This document shows, piece after piece, positions 23,822 to 32,689 of a DNA stretch of 64,000 nucleotides. The translations under genes were made by a program, and so were the position numbers. This DNA is from Oscillospiraceae bacterium (GTDB lineage Bacteria > Bacillota > Clostridia > Oscillospirales > Acutalibacteraceae), in assembly GCA_031256825.1 (NCBI GenBank), contig JAIRPV010000036.1, positions 1 to 64,000 of the forward strand, read 5' to 3'. Positions within the stretch are counted from its first letter, which is position 1. Each line of letters opens with the position of its first letter. The notes under the pieces were generated by a model. That model did not search any database. It was not told the origin of the DNA and saw only the letters and a program-made list of their open reading frames with translations.

Positions 23822-24091
23822 ATGCAGCTGGTCAACATCGGATTCGGCAATCTGCTCAACACCGGGCGGATTCTGGCGCTGCTAAGCCCTGAATCGCAGC
23901 CGGTCAAGCGCATGGTGCAGGAGGCGAAGGCGGCCTGCACGGTCATTGATGCGACGCACGGCCGCAAGACGCTCACGGTGCTGCTGCTCGACAGCGGACA
24001 TACGGTGCTCAGCTACCTGCCGCCGGAGAAAATCGCGGCGCGGCTGGGAATGGAGCAGATAGAGAAGGAGACTGCCGATGCGCAAGAATAA
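23822..24091 (+). CDS. remA: RemA-family regulator (DUF370)
   Basis: 89-residue DUF370 protein. In Bacillus subtilis RemA is a ring-forming DNA-binding activator of extracellular matrix and osmoprotection genes. The hallmark start MQLVNIGFGNLLNTGRILAL, the central VKRMVQEAKAACTVIDATHGRKT and the end SYLPPEKIAARL match the family. It follows AAAGGAGG and overlaps gmk by 14 bases, the usual arrangement in Firmicutes. If it works as in Bacillus, it may control surface or matrix genes of this cell; that is inference. Confidence 0.93.
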   Translation: MQLVNIGFGNLLNTGRILALLSPESQPVKRMVQEAKAACTVIDATHGRKTLTVLLLDSGHTVLSYLPPEKIAARLGMEQIEKETADAQE

Positions 24092-24698
24092 ACGGGGCCT
24101 GCTGGTGGTGCTGTCCGGGCCTTCCGGCTCGGGGAAAGACACGGTATTGGGCGAGCTGAAAGAGGAGTTCGACGATCTGGAGGTCTCTGTTTCGCTCACC
24201 ACGCGCCGCAAGCGCGCCTGGGAACACGAGGGCACGCACTATTATTTTGTTGCGCGCGCGCAGTTTGAAGAAAAGATTGCCGCAGGCGAAATTCTGGAAT
24301 ACACCCAATATAACGGCAACTACTACGGCACGCCCAAAAGCGCCATCGACGCCTGGCTGGCGCGGGGGAAGACGGTGATTCTCAAAATAGAGGTCGAGGG
24401 CGCGGCAAACATCCGCGCGATCTACCCGGAATGTGTTACCGTGTTTTTGCTGCCGCCCTCCCTCGAGGTGCTGGCGCAGCGGCTGTTCCGGCGCGAATCG
24501 GAGGATGCGGCGGAGATTGCCCGGCGCATGGACATTGCCCGGCGGGAGCTTGCCCACGCGGCGGACTATGACTACATCGTGCTCAACGACCAGCTGGATT
24601 ACGCCGTCAGCGACTTCCGCGCAATTATCCGCGCCGAGCGGCAGCGCGTTTGCCGGCGGCGGCATATGATAGAAGAAGTGTTAAACAGTGCGTCGTAA
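24078..24698 (+). CDS. gmk: Guanylate kinase
   Basis: 206-residue cytosolic enzyme converting GMP to GDP with ATP, essential for GTP and dGTP supply. P-loop GPSGSGKDT at residues 14-22; GMP-binding features VSLTTRRKRAWEHEGTHYYF and EILEYTQYNGNYYGTP; lid and closing helix ARRELAHAADYDYIVLND. Length is normal for the family. The start overlaps remA by 14 bases, so the two are translationally coupled. rpoZ follows after about 80 bases. Confidence 0.97.
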   Translation: MRKNKRGLLVVLSGPSGSGKDTVLGELKEEFDDLEVSVSLTTRRKRAWEHEGTHYYFVARAQFEEKIAAGEILEYTQYNGNYYGTPKSAIDAWLARGKTVILKIEVEGAANIRAIYPECVTVFLLPPSLEVLAQRLFRRESEDAAEIARRMDIARRELAHAADYDYIVLNDQLDYAVSDFRAIIRAERQRVCRRRHMIEEVLNSAS

Positions 24699-24777
24699 GA
24701 CGACGGTTTCATGCGGCAAGCGTGGGTTCTTGCATGCGATATCCCATATTTTTTGATTGGAAAGCGGGTATGATTTT

Positions 24778-24999
24778 ATGTTGAATGTTGACGTTCGCCC
24801 GGTGCTGGGCAAACACACCAGCCGGTATTCTCTGGTTTCGGCCGTGGCGAAGCACGCGCGCAGTCTGGTTGACGAGGCCGAGGGCGACCGGCGGACTTTG
24901 CTGGGCAAACCTGTGACACTTTCTCTCAACGATTTCCTGGAGCACAGATACGCCGTGCTCGAAACAGAACACGTGCGCGAGAACAGGGCGGAGGAATGA
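24778..24999 (+). CDS. rpoZ: RNA polymerase omega subunit
   Basis: 73 residues, beginning MLNVDVRPVLGKHTSRYSLV. Omega stabilises the beta' subunit during RNA polymerase assembly. The segment SRYSLVSAVAKHARSLVDEA corresponds to the conserved omega core (R-Y-L-V---A-R-R----). The usual KPV-A-E-- feature appears as LLGKPVTLSLNDFLEHRY. The start is taken at ATG 24778; upstream codons lack a better site, and the ribosome site (GGAAAG) is weak and distant. It overlaps priA by 4 bases. Position between gmk and priA supports the call more than sequence similarity alone. Confidence 0.85.
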   Translation: MLNVDVRPVLGKHTSRYSLVSAVAKHARSLVDEAEGDRRTLLGKPVTLSLNDFLEHRYAVLETEHVRENRAEE

Positions 25000-27410
25000 A
25001 CCTGCCATATGCCGCCGTTGCGATCGAACAGACGTCGTATCATTACGACGCGCCGTTCGATTACCTGATCCCCTTCGAAATGCAGGGGCTGGCGCTTCCC
25101 GGTTGCCGTGTGATTGCGCCCTTTGGCAACGGCGCGCCGCGGCAGGGGTTGATTCTGGAGCTGCACAATCGGCCCTCCCACGCGCAGCGCAAACCCCTCC
25201 GGCGCATGCTGGACGAAACGCCGCTGCTGCCGCCGGATCTTGTGGAGCTGATCCCCTGGCTGAAAGAGCGTTGTTTTTGCACGCTTTATGAGGTGGGCCG
25301 CGCGATGCTGCCCGCAGGCATGCGCTGCGAAACGCAGGTGCTTTATAGCGCGGCGCCGGAGACGCCGCCGGAGGCGCTGCTGGACAGCGACGGGCGGCGG
25401 CTGCTGGAAACGCTGCGCCGCAGCCGATCAAAGAGTACCTTTGTCCGGCGCGAAAAGCTGCTGAAGGCCTGCGGCTTGCCGGCGGAATCGCGGCTGCCTG
25501 AAGTGATGGCCGAACAAGGTTTTTTGCTGCGGCACACCGACGCGCTGCAAAACGTCGGGCCACTGGCCGAAAAATTGCTGCGTCTGCGCGAAGGCGATCC
25601 GCCGCCGCTGACGCCGAAACAGGCTGAAGTGGCGCGTTTTCTGCGCCAAAACGGAGAAACCAGCCTGAAGGAACTGTGCGAATACCTTGGCATATCGCCC
25701 GCAGTGGCGCAGTCTATGGCCCGCAAGGGCGTTTTGATCCTGGAAGAACGCGAAGTTTCCCGGGGAATCCGGGGGAAGGGCGCGGGCGCGCCAACGCCGA
25801 TTGAGCTGACGCCCGGGCAGCAGAAGGCCTACGATCACCTGCGGGAACCGGAGAAACCCGTGGCGCTGCTGTTTGGCGTAACAGGATCCGGCAAGACCAG
25901 CATCTACTTAAAATTGATTGACGATACGCTTGCGAAGGGCAGGGGAGCCTTGTTTTTGGTGCCCGAGATCGCCCTGACCCCCCAGCTTTTGCGCATTTTT
26001 ACAGAGCGTTACGGCGAACAGGTGGCGCTGTTCCACAGCGCGTTGTCGCAGGGCGAGCGCATGGATGAATGGAAACGCGTGCGCCAGGGCAAAGCGCGGC
26101 TGGTGCTGGGCACGCGCTCGGCGGTGTTTGCGCCCATGGAAAACATCGGCCTCATTATTTTGGACGAAGAGCACGAACACAGCTATCAGTCGGGCCAGGC
26201 GCCGCGCTATCACGCGCGCGATGTGGCGAAATTCCGCGCGGCATACCACAGGGCGCTGCTGCTGCTGGGATCCGCCACGCCCAGCGTGGAGAGTTATACC
26301 TATGCCCTGCAAGGCCGCTATCAGCTGGAAACGCTGACAGAGCGCTATGGCAAAGCGCAGCTGCCGCAGGTGCGCACCGTGGATTTGCTGGCGGAATCTT
26401 CGCTGCTCAGCCGGGAACTGACGGAGGAGCTGGAGCGGGCGATGGCGGCGGGCCATCAGGCAATCCTGCTCATGAACCGCCGCGGATATCACACGTTTTT
26501 GGCGTGCAACAGCTGCCGCCATGTGATTCAGTGCCCGCAGTGCAGCATTTCGCTGACGTATCATCTGGCCAACGAGCGCGTGATGTGCCATTACTGCGGG
26601 TATTCCGCGCCCGCGCCCGCGCAGTGCCCGGCCTGCGGCCGGCCGACCATACGCTTCGGCGGCACGGGGACGCAAAAAATTGAGGCCGAGCTGGCGCGGC
26701 TGCTGCCGGGCGCGCGGGTTTGCCGCATGGACGCGGACAGCGCCGCCCCGCGCCACGCCCGGGAACAGATGCTCACCGCTTTCCGGGCGCGTGAATATGA
26801 TATTTTGGTGGGCACCCAGATGGTGGCCAAGGGGCTTGATTTTGAAAATGTGACGCTGGTGGGCGTTATTTCCATCGATCAGCAGCTTTATTTTGACGAT
26901 TACCGCAGTTTGGAGCGCAGCTTTGATTTGCTGACGCAGGTGGTTGGCCGCGCGGGGCGGGGGGAGCACGCGGGGCTGGCGCTGGTGCAGACGATGAACC
27001 CCGGCAACCCGATCATCCGCCTGGCGGCCCGGCAGGATTACCCCGCTTTTTATGCCGACGAAATCCGTATGCGCCGCGCCATGATCTACCCGCCCTATTG
27101 CGAACTGTGCCTTTTGGGCGTATCGGGCGAAAATGAGCAGCAGGTGCGCACAGGCGCAAAATACATACTGGAGCGGCTGCGAAGCCTTGCCAGCGGCGAA
27201 TTTCAGGGCGAAAAACTCATTGTGCTTGGCCCCATGCCCGCGCGGGTGGGCCGCCTGAACAAAAAATTCCGCTGGAGGCTGCTCATCAAATGCGCGAACA
27301 CCCCGGGGCTGCGCGCCATGGTGGCGCAGATTCTGGTTGCTTTTGGCAAAGACAGCCGCTTTGCCGGGTTAAGCGCTTACGCGGAGCTGCACCCGGAAGA
27401 AATCCTGTGA
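24996..27410 (+). CDS. priA: Primosomal protein N' (replication restart helicase)
   Basis: 804-residue PriA, which recognises abandoned replication forks and loads the replicative helicase. An N-terminal fork-binding domain (about 1-110, VAIEQTSYHYDAPFDYLIP) and a winged-helix region are followed by the helicase core: Walker A GVTGSGKTS near 293, Walker B ILDEEHEHSYQ near 390. The Zn-binding insert has four CxxC pairs (CNSCRHVIQCPQC and CHYCG to CPACG). Motif VI appears as LLTQVVGRAGRG. Length is at the upper end for the family. The ATG overlaps the rpoZ stop by 4 bases. def follows 36 bases downstream. Confidence 0.97.
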   Translation: MNLPYAAVAIEQTSYHYDAPFDYLIPFEMQGLALPGCRVIAPFGNGAPRQGLILELHNRPSHAQRKPLRRMLDETPLLPPDLVELIPWLKERCFCTLYEVGRAMLPAGMRCETQVLYSAAPETPPEALLDSDGRRLLETLRRSRSKSTFVRREKLLKACGLPAESRLPEVMAEQGFLLRHTDALQNVGPLAEKLLRLREGDPPPLTPKQAEVARFLRQNGETSLKELCEYLGISPAVAQSMARKGVLILEEREVSRGIRGKGAGAPTPIELTPGQQKAYDHLREPEKPVALLFGVTGSGKTSIYLKLIDDTLAKGRGALFLVPEIALTPQLLRIFTERYGEQVALFHSALSQGERMDEWKRVRQGKARLVLGTRSAVFAPMENIGLIILDEEHEHSYQSGQAPRYHARDVAKFRAAYHRALLLLGSATPSVESYTYALQGRYQLETLTERYGKAQLPQVRTVDLLAESSLLSRELTEELERAMAAGHQAILLMNRRGYHTFLACNSCRHVIQCPQCSISLTYHLANERVMCHYCGYSAPAPAQCPACGRPTIRFGGTGTQKIEAELARLLPGARVCRMDADSAAPRHAREQMLTAFRAREYDILVGTQMVAKGLDFENVTLVGVISIDQQLYFDDYRSLERSFDLLTQVVGRAGRGEHAGLALVQTMNPGNPIIRLAARQDYPAFYADEIRMRRAMIYPPYCELCLLGVSGENEQQVRTGAKYILERLRSLASGEFQGEKLIVLGPMPARVGRLNKKFRWRLLIKCANTPGLRAMVAQILVAFGKDSRFAGLSAYAELHPEEIL

Positions 27411-27446
27411 GTATGATAAAATTCTTTCCATAGAATTGAGGTAGTT

Positions 27447-27893
27447 ATGGCCATCCGGAAGATCATCAAAGGCGGCGACCCGATATTGAACAAGAAGAGC
27501 CGCGTTGTCGAGAAATTTGACGACAGGCTTGCGCAATTGCTCGACGACATGATACAGACCATGCACGCCGCCAAAGGCTGCGGGCTGGCCGCCGTGCAGG
27601 TGGGCGTGCTCAAACGCGCCGTGGTGGTTGACACGGGGGACGGCGTGGTGGAGCTGATTAACCCTGAAATTATTGACAAAAAAGGCGTGCAGCGCGAGCA
27701 GGAAGGCTGCCTGTCGTTCCCCGGGGAATATGGCGTTTGCATTCGGCCGGCTGTGGTGAAGCTGCGCGCGCAAAACCGCCGCGGCCAATGGTGCTTCTAT
27801 AAAGCCGAAGGGCTGAAGGCCCGCGCCTTCTGCCACGAAGTGGATCACCTGGATGGGGTGGTGTTCAAAGACCGGTGGATCAAAGCGCTATAA
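27447..27893 (+). CDS. def: Peptide deformylase
   Basis: 148-residue metalloenzyme (usually Fe2+) removing the formyl group from nascent proteins. All three motifs are present: GCGLAAVQ at 44-51 (motif 1), EGCLS at 86-90 (motif 2, the Cys ligand) and HEVDH at 130-134 (motif 3, two His ligands and catalytic Glu). A short type with no C-terminal extension. The neighbour fmt adds the formyl group to initiator tRNA, so the pair controls formyl-methionine cycling. Confidence 0.97.
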   Translation: MAIRKIIKGGDPILNKKSRVVEKFDDRLAQLLDDMIQTMHAAKGCGLAAVQVGVLKRAVVVDTGDGVVELINPEIIDKKGVQREQEGCLSFPGEYGVCIRPAVVKLRAQNRRGQWCFYKAEGLKARAFCHEVDHLDGVVFKDRWIKAL

Positions 27894-27981
27894 ACGCTCC
27901 GAAGCTGCGGCCGATCTTCGCGGCGCTGCGTTTTGGGGCATACTTATAATGATACGGTCTGTTGCGGGAGGAGGGGCGCGT

Positions 27982-28860
27982 TTGAGAATTGTTTTTATGG
28001 GCACACCTGCGTTTGCCGTGCCCTGCCTGGAGCGGCTGGCGGCCGATGGCCACGACGTTGCGGCGGTGTTCACCCAGCCGGACAAGCCACAGGGCCGCAA
28101 AATGCTGCTGGCCCCGCCGCCGGTAAAAGTTTGCGCGCTGGCGCACGGCTTGCCGGTGGTTCAGCCGCAGCGGCTGAAAGACAACGCGGAAGTGCTGGAA
28201 CAATTGCGGGCGCTTGCTCCGGATTTGATTGTTGTGACAGCCTACGGGAAAATACTGCCGCAAACGCTGCTGGAGCTTCCGGCGCTGGGATGCGTCAACA
28301 TTCACGCTTCGCTGCTGCCAAAATACCGGGGAGCGGCGCCCATTCAGTGGGCGGTGCTCAACGGCGAGACGGAAACCGGCGTGACCGCCATGCAGATGGA
28401 TGCGGGGCTTGACACCGGCGACATGCTGCTGCGGGCGAAGACCCCCATCCCGGAGGATATGACGGCGGGGCAGCTATACGAGAGTTTAAGCGTGCTCGGT
28501 GCCGACGTCCTGTCGCAAACCATTGAATTGCTGGGGCAGGGGAGGCTTTTGCCGCAGCGGCAGGATGACAGCCAGAGCAGCTATGCCCCCATGCTGACCA
28601 GGGCGCTTTCGCCCCTGGATTTCCGGCGGCCCGCGCGGGAACTGCACAACCAGGTGCGCGGCCTGCACCCTTGGCCGGGAGCCACGACGGAGCACGGCGG
28701 CAAAACGCTGAAGGTCATCCGCAGCAAGGTGCTGGAGGAACCACGGGGGTTTTGCGTGGCCTGCGGCGACGGGTTGTGGCTGGAATTGATGGAGGTGCAG
28801 CCGGAAGGCAGGCGGAGCATGGCGGGGGAAGAATTCCTCAGAGGGATTAGGAGGGAATGA
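27982..28860 (+). CDS. fmt: Methionyl-tRNA formyltransferase
   Basis: 292 residues; transfers formyl from 10-formyl-THF to Met-tRNAfMet. With the start used here the catalytic triad falls at Asn106, His108 (CVNIHASLLPKYRG) and Asp144 (GLDTGDML), the same numbers as in E. coli. The C-terminal OB-like domain binding tRNA is present (LDFRRPARELHNQVRGLHPW). I chose the TTG codon at 27982 because it gives the family start RIVFMGTPAFAVP and follows GGGAGGAGGGG at 6 bases; ATG codons upstream in frame lack a site. The zinc peptidase gene begins one base after the stop. Confidence 0.95.
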   Translation: MRIVFMGTPAFAVPCLERLAADGHDVAAVFTQPDKPQGRKMLLAPPPVKVCALAHGLPVVQPQRLKDNAEVLEQLRALAPDLIVVTAYGKILPQTLLELPALGCVNIHASLLPKYRGAAPIQWAVLNGETETGVTAMQMDAGLDTGDMLLRAKTPIPEDMTAGQLYESLSVLGADVLSQTIELLGQGRLLPQRQDDSQSSYAPMLTRALSPLDFRRPARELHNQVRGLHPWPGATTEHGGKTLKVIRSKVLEEPRGFCVACGDGLWLELMEVQPEGRRSMAGEEFLRGIRRE

Positions 28861-28861
28861 G

Positions 28862-29551
28862 ATGTATTTTTATGGCTTCGACGAATACTTTTTGATTTTT
28901 GTGATTCCGGCGATGCTTTTTTCGCTGGCGATGCAAATTATGCTGCGCAGCGCCTACAAGCAGGGCTCGCAGCGGCGCAACGCGCGGGGCATGACCGGGG
29001 CGCAGGCGGCCGAACGCGTATTGCGAAAGTATGGAATTACGGATGTTCAGATTGAGCCAGTGCGCGGCAAACTCACCGATCACTACGACCCCAAAGCCAA
29101 AGTGATCCGCCTGTCCGAGGGCGTCTACAACAGCCCAACGGTGGCTGCTGTTGGCATTGCCGCGCACGAAGCGGGCCATGCCGCCCAGCACGCCCAGGAC
29201 TACCGGCCCATTCGGGTGCGCAACGCGATTTTGCCCGCGTGCAATATTGGCTCCACCGCCGCGCTGCCGTTGATTCTGTTCGGCTTTATGCTGAACTTTG
29301 ACCCGCTGGTGACGGTTGGCCTGGCCCTGTTTTCGCTGGTGGTATTGTTTCAGCTGGTCACATTGCCGGTGGAATTCAACGCCAGCCGCCGCGCGCTGCG
29401 GGTGATTGACGAGGCGGAATTGCTCAGCGGCGAAGACTACAGGGGCGCGCGCAGGGTGCTGCGCGCCGCGGCCATGACCTACGTTGCGGCGCTGGTGATC
29501 TCTATCGCGAACCTGCTGCGGCTGTTGCTGCGGTTCTCGCGGCGGCGGTAA
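28862..29551 (+). CDS. Membrane zinc metallopeptidase (YugP family)
   Basis: 229-residue membrane-bound neutral zinc metallopeptidase of the YugP/Zn_peptidase_2 family. One N-terminal membrane segment (about 9-28), the zinc motif HEAGHAAQH at 102-110, and two or three further hydrophobic segments. The third ligand is probably in the NASRRALRVIDEAEL stretch after membrane segment 3. The family has been suggested to act in membrane protein turnover or envelope stress; no substrate is firmly known. It starts one base after fmt with AGGAGG upstream, so it is co-transcribed. Clostridia often place it next to fmt. Confidence 0.93.
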   Translation: MYFYGFDEYFLIFVIPAMLFSLAMQIMLRSAYKQGSQRRNARGMTGAQAAERVLRKYGITDVQIEPVRGKLTDHYDPKAKVIRLSEGVYNSPTVAAVGIAAHEAGHAAQHAQDYRPIRVRNAILPACNIGSTAALPLILFGFMLNFDPLVTVGLALFSLVVLFQLVTLPVEFNASRRALRVIDEAELLSGEDYRGARRVLRAAAMTYVAALVISIANLLRLLLRFSRRR

Positions 29552-29624
29552 AGCGCTGTTATCCGAAAAGAAAAATACCAGAATATGGCGCTTTGTTGCT
29601 AACAATGGCATCGGAGGTGATCGC

Positions 29625-31178
29625 ATGTCTCGCCAGAATCCCGCGCCGCCGGAGGACGAATTCCAACCGCTGGCGGTGCTGCGGCTGCACTGGAGAAAAA
29701 TATTTTTTATTTGCGCCGGGGCGATTTTTTTGCTCTGGGGCGTGGCTGTGATCGGCGACGCGGTGGTCAGCCGGGCGGGGCGCTGGGTGACGGTGCGCGC
29801 GGAGTATGTGGAGCAGAAGATTGCGCTGGCTGTGGAAGTGACTTTTGTGCGGGAAGAGACGCTCCTGCGACAGGACACGAACGGCGTTGTGGTTCCGCTG
29901 GTGCAGGCGGGGCAGCGCGTGGCCGCCGGACAGGCATATGCTGCGGTTTGCGCCGACACGCGCGACGCTGAGGCGCTCAGCCGCCAGCGGGCGCTGGAGC
30001 AGCGGGTGAGCTGGCTGCGGGAAGCCTCGGAGGCGCATCAATATCACGCGCTCAATGCCGAGCGGCTGGGTGCGCAGGTGGACGAGGCTTTTTCGGGCTT
30101 CCTTGCGGATTTGGAGCGGGGCGATTATGAGGGCATGACCGACTGGCAGGAAGTTTTTTTGCACCGCGCGACAACGCTGGAGGCGGCCTTGGGCCGGCCT
30201 GTGGATTTGACGAAAGAGATTGCTGCGGCCGAAGAGCAGCTGGCCGGGCTGCGCGCGCAGGCCGCGCCCGAACGGTTCAGCCAGCGCCGCGCGCACGAAA
30301 GCGGCTGCTATTACCCGGTATCCGACGGCATGGAAGAAATCTTAACGCCGCAGGCGCTGTTGGAAGATGTAGTTCCCGAGAGCTTCAGCGCGCTGTTAGA
30401 GCGCGGCGCGCAGAGCCAGGCCGATGCGGCGGGCAAACTTGTGACAGGATTCAACTGGTACGCCGTGGCGCTGCTGGGCGCGAACGAAGCGCAGAAACTG
30501 CGCGAAGGCGCGGCTTATTCTGTGGCGTTTCCGCAGGAAAGCGCCCGTGTGTTCCCGATGAAACTGGAGCGGCTGCGCTGGGGCGAAAACGGGCAGGCGA
30601 TTGCCGTGCTTTCGTGCAATGAGAAAGACGATGTGTTGCAGTGCCTGCGCACGGCCCGGGCGGAGATCATACAGAACACGGTGGATGGGTTGTCCATCCC
30701 GTCCGCCGCGCTGCGGTTCCGCGAAACAGGCGAGGGCGCGCAGCGCCGCCGGGCAACGGGGGTTTATATCGTGCGCGCGGGGCGTGCGCTCTGGCGCGAG
30801 GTGGAGGTGCTCTACCAGGACAGGAAGGTTTCTGTTGTTGCCTGGGGCCGGCAGAGCGAAGCGCAGGCTGTGCCGGGCGACACAGTGACCATCAGCGGCA
30901 CGATTCAGTCGCTGACGCGGCCCGATGAAAACAAGGCTGCGGTGGTGGGGCGGGATTTGTCGCTCGTGGCGGAAAACACGCATGTGATCCCGGCCATTGA
31001 GGGCGGGCCAACGAGCGCTGTTACGGCGAGGCGCGGGCTGTTTGATGAAACCGTATTTTCGGGCAAGAACTTGACGGCGCGGCAGGAAGACGGCAAGCTG
31101 ATTCTGACGGGCGAGGACATCACATACCGCGAGCAGCGCGGCACGGGGCTGAAGATATTCGACGCGGTGCTGGTGTGA
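29625..31178 (+). CDS. HlyD-like membrane-anchored protein near division genes
   Basis: 517 residues. A short cytoplasmic tail and one membrane helix (about 26-46, IFFICAGAIFLLWGVAVIGD) precede an extracytoplasmic part with a biotinyl-lipoyl-like half motif (GVVVPLVQAGQRVAAGQAYA), coiled coil (about 110-205), and a beta-barrel region near 365-425 (GLSIPSAALRFRE, GVYIVRAGRALWREVEVL). This is the plan of HlyD/membrane-fusion adaptors, but no ABC, RND or MFS partner is nearby. Its neighbours are yggS, sepF and divIVA, an arrangement I recall from other Clostridia, so a division or envelope role is more likely than export. The tail after residue 420 is not typical of adaptors. Confidence 0.75.
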   Translation: MSRQNPAPPEDEFQPLAVLRLHWRKIFFICAGAIFLLWGVAVIGDAVVSRAGRWVTVRAEYVEQKIALAVEVTFVREETLLRQDTNGVVVPLVQAGQRVAAGQAYAAVCADTRDAEALSRQRALEQRVSWLREASEAHQYHALNAERLGAQVDEAFSGFLADLERGDYEGMTDWQEVFLHRATTLEAALGRPVDLTKEIAAAEEQLAGLRAQAAPERFSQRRAHESGCYYPVSDGMEEILTPQALLEDVVPESFSALLERGAQSQADAAGKLVTGFNWYAVALLGANEAQKLREGAAYSVAFPQESARVFPMKLERLRWGENGQAIAVLSCNEKDDVLQCLRTARAEIIQNTVDGLSIPSAALRFRETGEGAQRRRATGVYIVRAGRALWREVEVLYQDRKVSVVAWGRQSEAQAVPGDTVTISGTIQSLTRPDENKAAVVGRDLSLVAENTHVIPAIEGGPTSAVTARRGLFDETVFSGKNLTARQEDGKLILTGEDITYREQRGTGLKIFDAVLV

Positions 31179-31229
31179 GGCCGGGTAGGGGATGGGGGCC
31201 AGAAAAATAGGAAGCAGGGGGGCAAAGGC

Positions 31230-31928
31230 ATGAGCGTGGCAAGCCAATATAACGAAGTTGCGGCCCGCGTGGCCGAGACAGCGCTGCGGGCCGGGCGCGG
31301 GCCGGGGGATGTGCGGCTCATGGCTGTGACGAAGACGGTGGACGAAGGGCGCATTCGCGAAGCCATGGCCGCAGGCGCCGGTTTGCTGGGCGAAAACCGC
31401 GTGCAGGAGCTGGAGCGCAAGCGCCCTTTGCTGCCGCCGGGCGAAATGCACCTGATTGGGCATTTGCAGTCCAACAAAGCGGCGAAAGCCGTGGCTGTGG
31501 CCGACATGATCCAGTCGGTCGATACGGTGCGGCTGGCGCGGCTGCTCTCGGAAGAAGCGGGGAAACAGGGAAAACGGCAGGATATTTTGCTGGAAGTGAA
31601 TATTGGGCGGGACGAAGCGAAGTTTGGCTTTTTGCCGGAACAGCTGGGCGGCGCGCTGGATGAAATTGCCTTGCTGCCGCATCTTTGTCTGCGCGGGTTG
31701 ATGACGGTTCCTCCATTGTCGGAAGACCGCGAGAAAACAAAAAACTTTTTTTTGCAAATGCGCGAAGTATTTATTGACATTTGCGGCAAAAAAATGGATA
31801 ATATAAGGGGGAGCCGTTTCGACGTGCTTTCGATGGGAATGTCCGGCGACTATGAATTGGCCATTGAGGCGGGCTCCACGCTGGTGCGCGTGGGTTCGGC
31901 GATATTTGGGATGCGGGAGTATCGGTAA
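31230..31928 (+). CDS. yggS: PLP homeostasis protein (YggS/YlmE)
   Basis: 232-residue non-enzymatic PLP-binding protein of the COG0325 family that buffers pyridoxal phosphate and affects amino-acid pools. Lys35 in MAVTKTVDEGRI should form the Schiff base; GAGLLGENRVQELERKR, LIGHLQSNKAAKAV and FDVLSMGMSGDYELAIEAGST are diagnostic. It sits before sepF, the same order as ylmE-ylmF in Bacillus division clusters. Confidence 0.95.
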   Translation: MSVASQYNEVAARVAETALRAGRGPGDVRLMAVTKTVDEGRIREAMAAGAGLLGENRVQELERKRPLLPPGEMHLIGHLQSNKAAKAVAVADMIQSVDTVRLARLLSEEAGKQGKRQDILLEVNIGRDEAKFGFLPEQLGGALDEIALLPHLCLRGLMTVPPLSEDREKTKNFFLQMREVFIDICGKKMDNIRGSRFDVLSMGMSGDYELAIEAGSTLVRVGSAIFGMREYR

Positions 31929-31991
31929 GGCCTGCGCCCCGGGAGGGGAGAGGGCTGTTTGGAGGTTATTACGGAAAGGTGAGTGGGTATC

Positions 31992-32645
31992 ATGAGCGCG
32001 AAAAGAAGCTGGCTGGACAAAGTGTTCCGGGGCGAGGCGGTTGCGGAAAGCGATTACGCGGCGGCGGAGGAAGAACCGGAAGAGGAACTGGAAAGCGGCG
32101 CGATGGACGGCACTTATGCGGCGCGCTCTGCCCCGCGCCGGGGAGATAAACTGGTGGAGTTTGCTTCCGCCCGGGCGCGCATGTCCGCCGAAACGGCGGC
32201 CTTTGCGGGCGCCAGGGAACAGGAGACCGGGAGCGGCAGAAGCTACGGCTATGCCCGCGAGACGGGCGGCTCTACCCGGGAATTCAAGGACGGCGCGCCT
32301 TCCGGCGGTTTTGGCGGCGGCTTCAGCGCGTCCAAGCCTGCCGGCGCGGACAGCGCCGACGCCTATGTGGTCTTTAAGCGGCTCAAGGATTTCACCATGG
32401 CAAGCCAGGTGGCCGATCGTATGACCGAAAGCAAGATTGTTATTTTGAACCTGGAGAGCTGCGAGGACGAAACTGCCCGCCGCGTTTTGGACTTTATCGG
32501 CGGCGTGGCCTACGCCTGCGGCTGCATGGTGAAGCGCATCGCGGGCCGGGTGTTCATGATCACGCCCAAGGGAGTGAACTCCGACGGCGAGTTTTTCGAC
32601 GAGGTGAAGGGCGCGGGCGGCGCGGCCATCCGATACGACGATTGA
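31992..32645 (+). CDS. sepF: Cell division protein SepF
   Basis: About 217 residues. SepF bundles FtsZ filaments and tethers them to the membrane. A short N-terminal helix (MSAKRSWLDKVFRG) could be the amphipathic membrane anchor. A long disordered acidic and Gly/Ser-rich linker (about 20-125) is longer than in most SepFs. The C-terminal dimer domain (AYVVFKRLKDFTMASQVADR, then RRVLDFIGGVAYACGC, then RVFMITPKGV) is canonical. Start ATG 31992 follows AAAGGTGAG; a GTG 9 bases upstream overlaps that site. Position yggS-sepF-divIVA-lspA is conserved. Confidence 0.94.
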   Translation: MSAKRSWLDKVFRGEAVAESDYAAAEEEPEEELESGAMDGTYAARSAPRRGDKLVEFASARARMSAETAAFAGAREQETGSGRSYGYARETGGSTREFKDGAPSGGFGGGFSASKPAGADSADAYVVFKRLKDFTMASQVADRMTESKIVILNLESCEDETARRVLDFIGGVAYACGCMVKRIAGRVFMITPKGVNSDGEFFDEVKGAGGAAIRYDD

Positions 32646-32689
32646 TCAACGGGCAATCATTTCATCTTGAAGAGCAAGAGGGGTAGCAT

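Noticed and set aside
27945-27950. TATAAT in the def-fmt gap
   Set aside because: No -35 at 16-18 bases upstream; def and fmt are probably co-transcribed.
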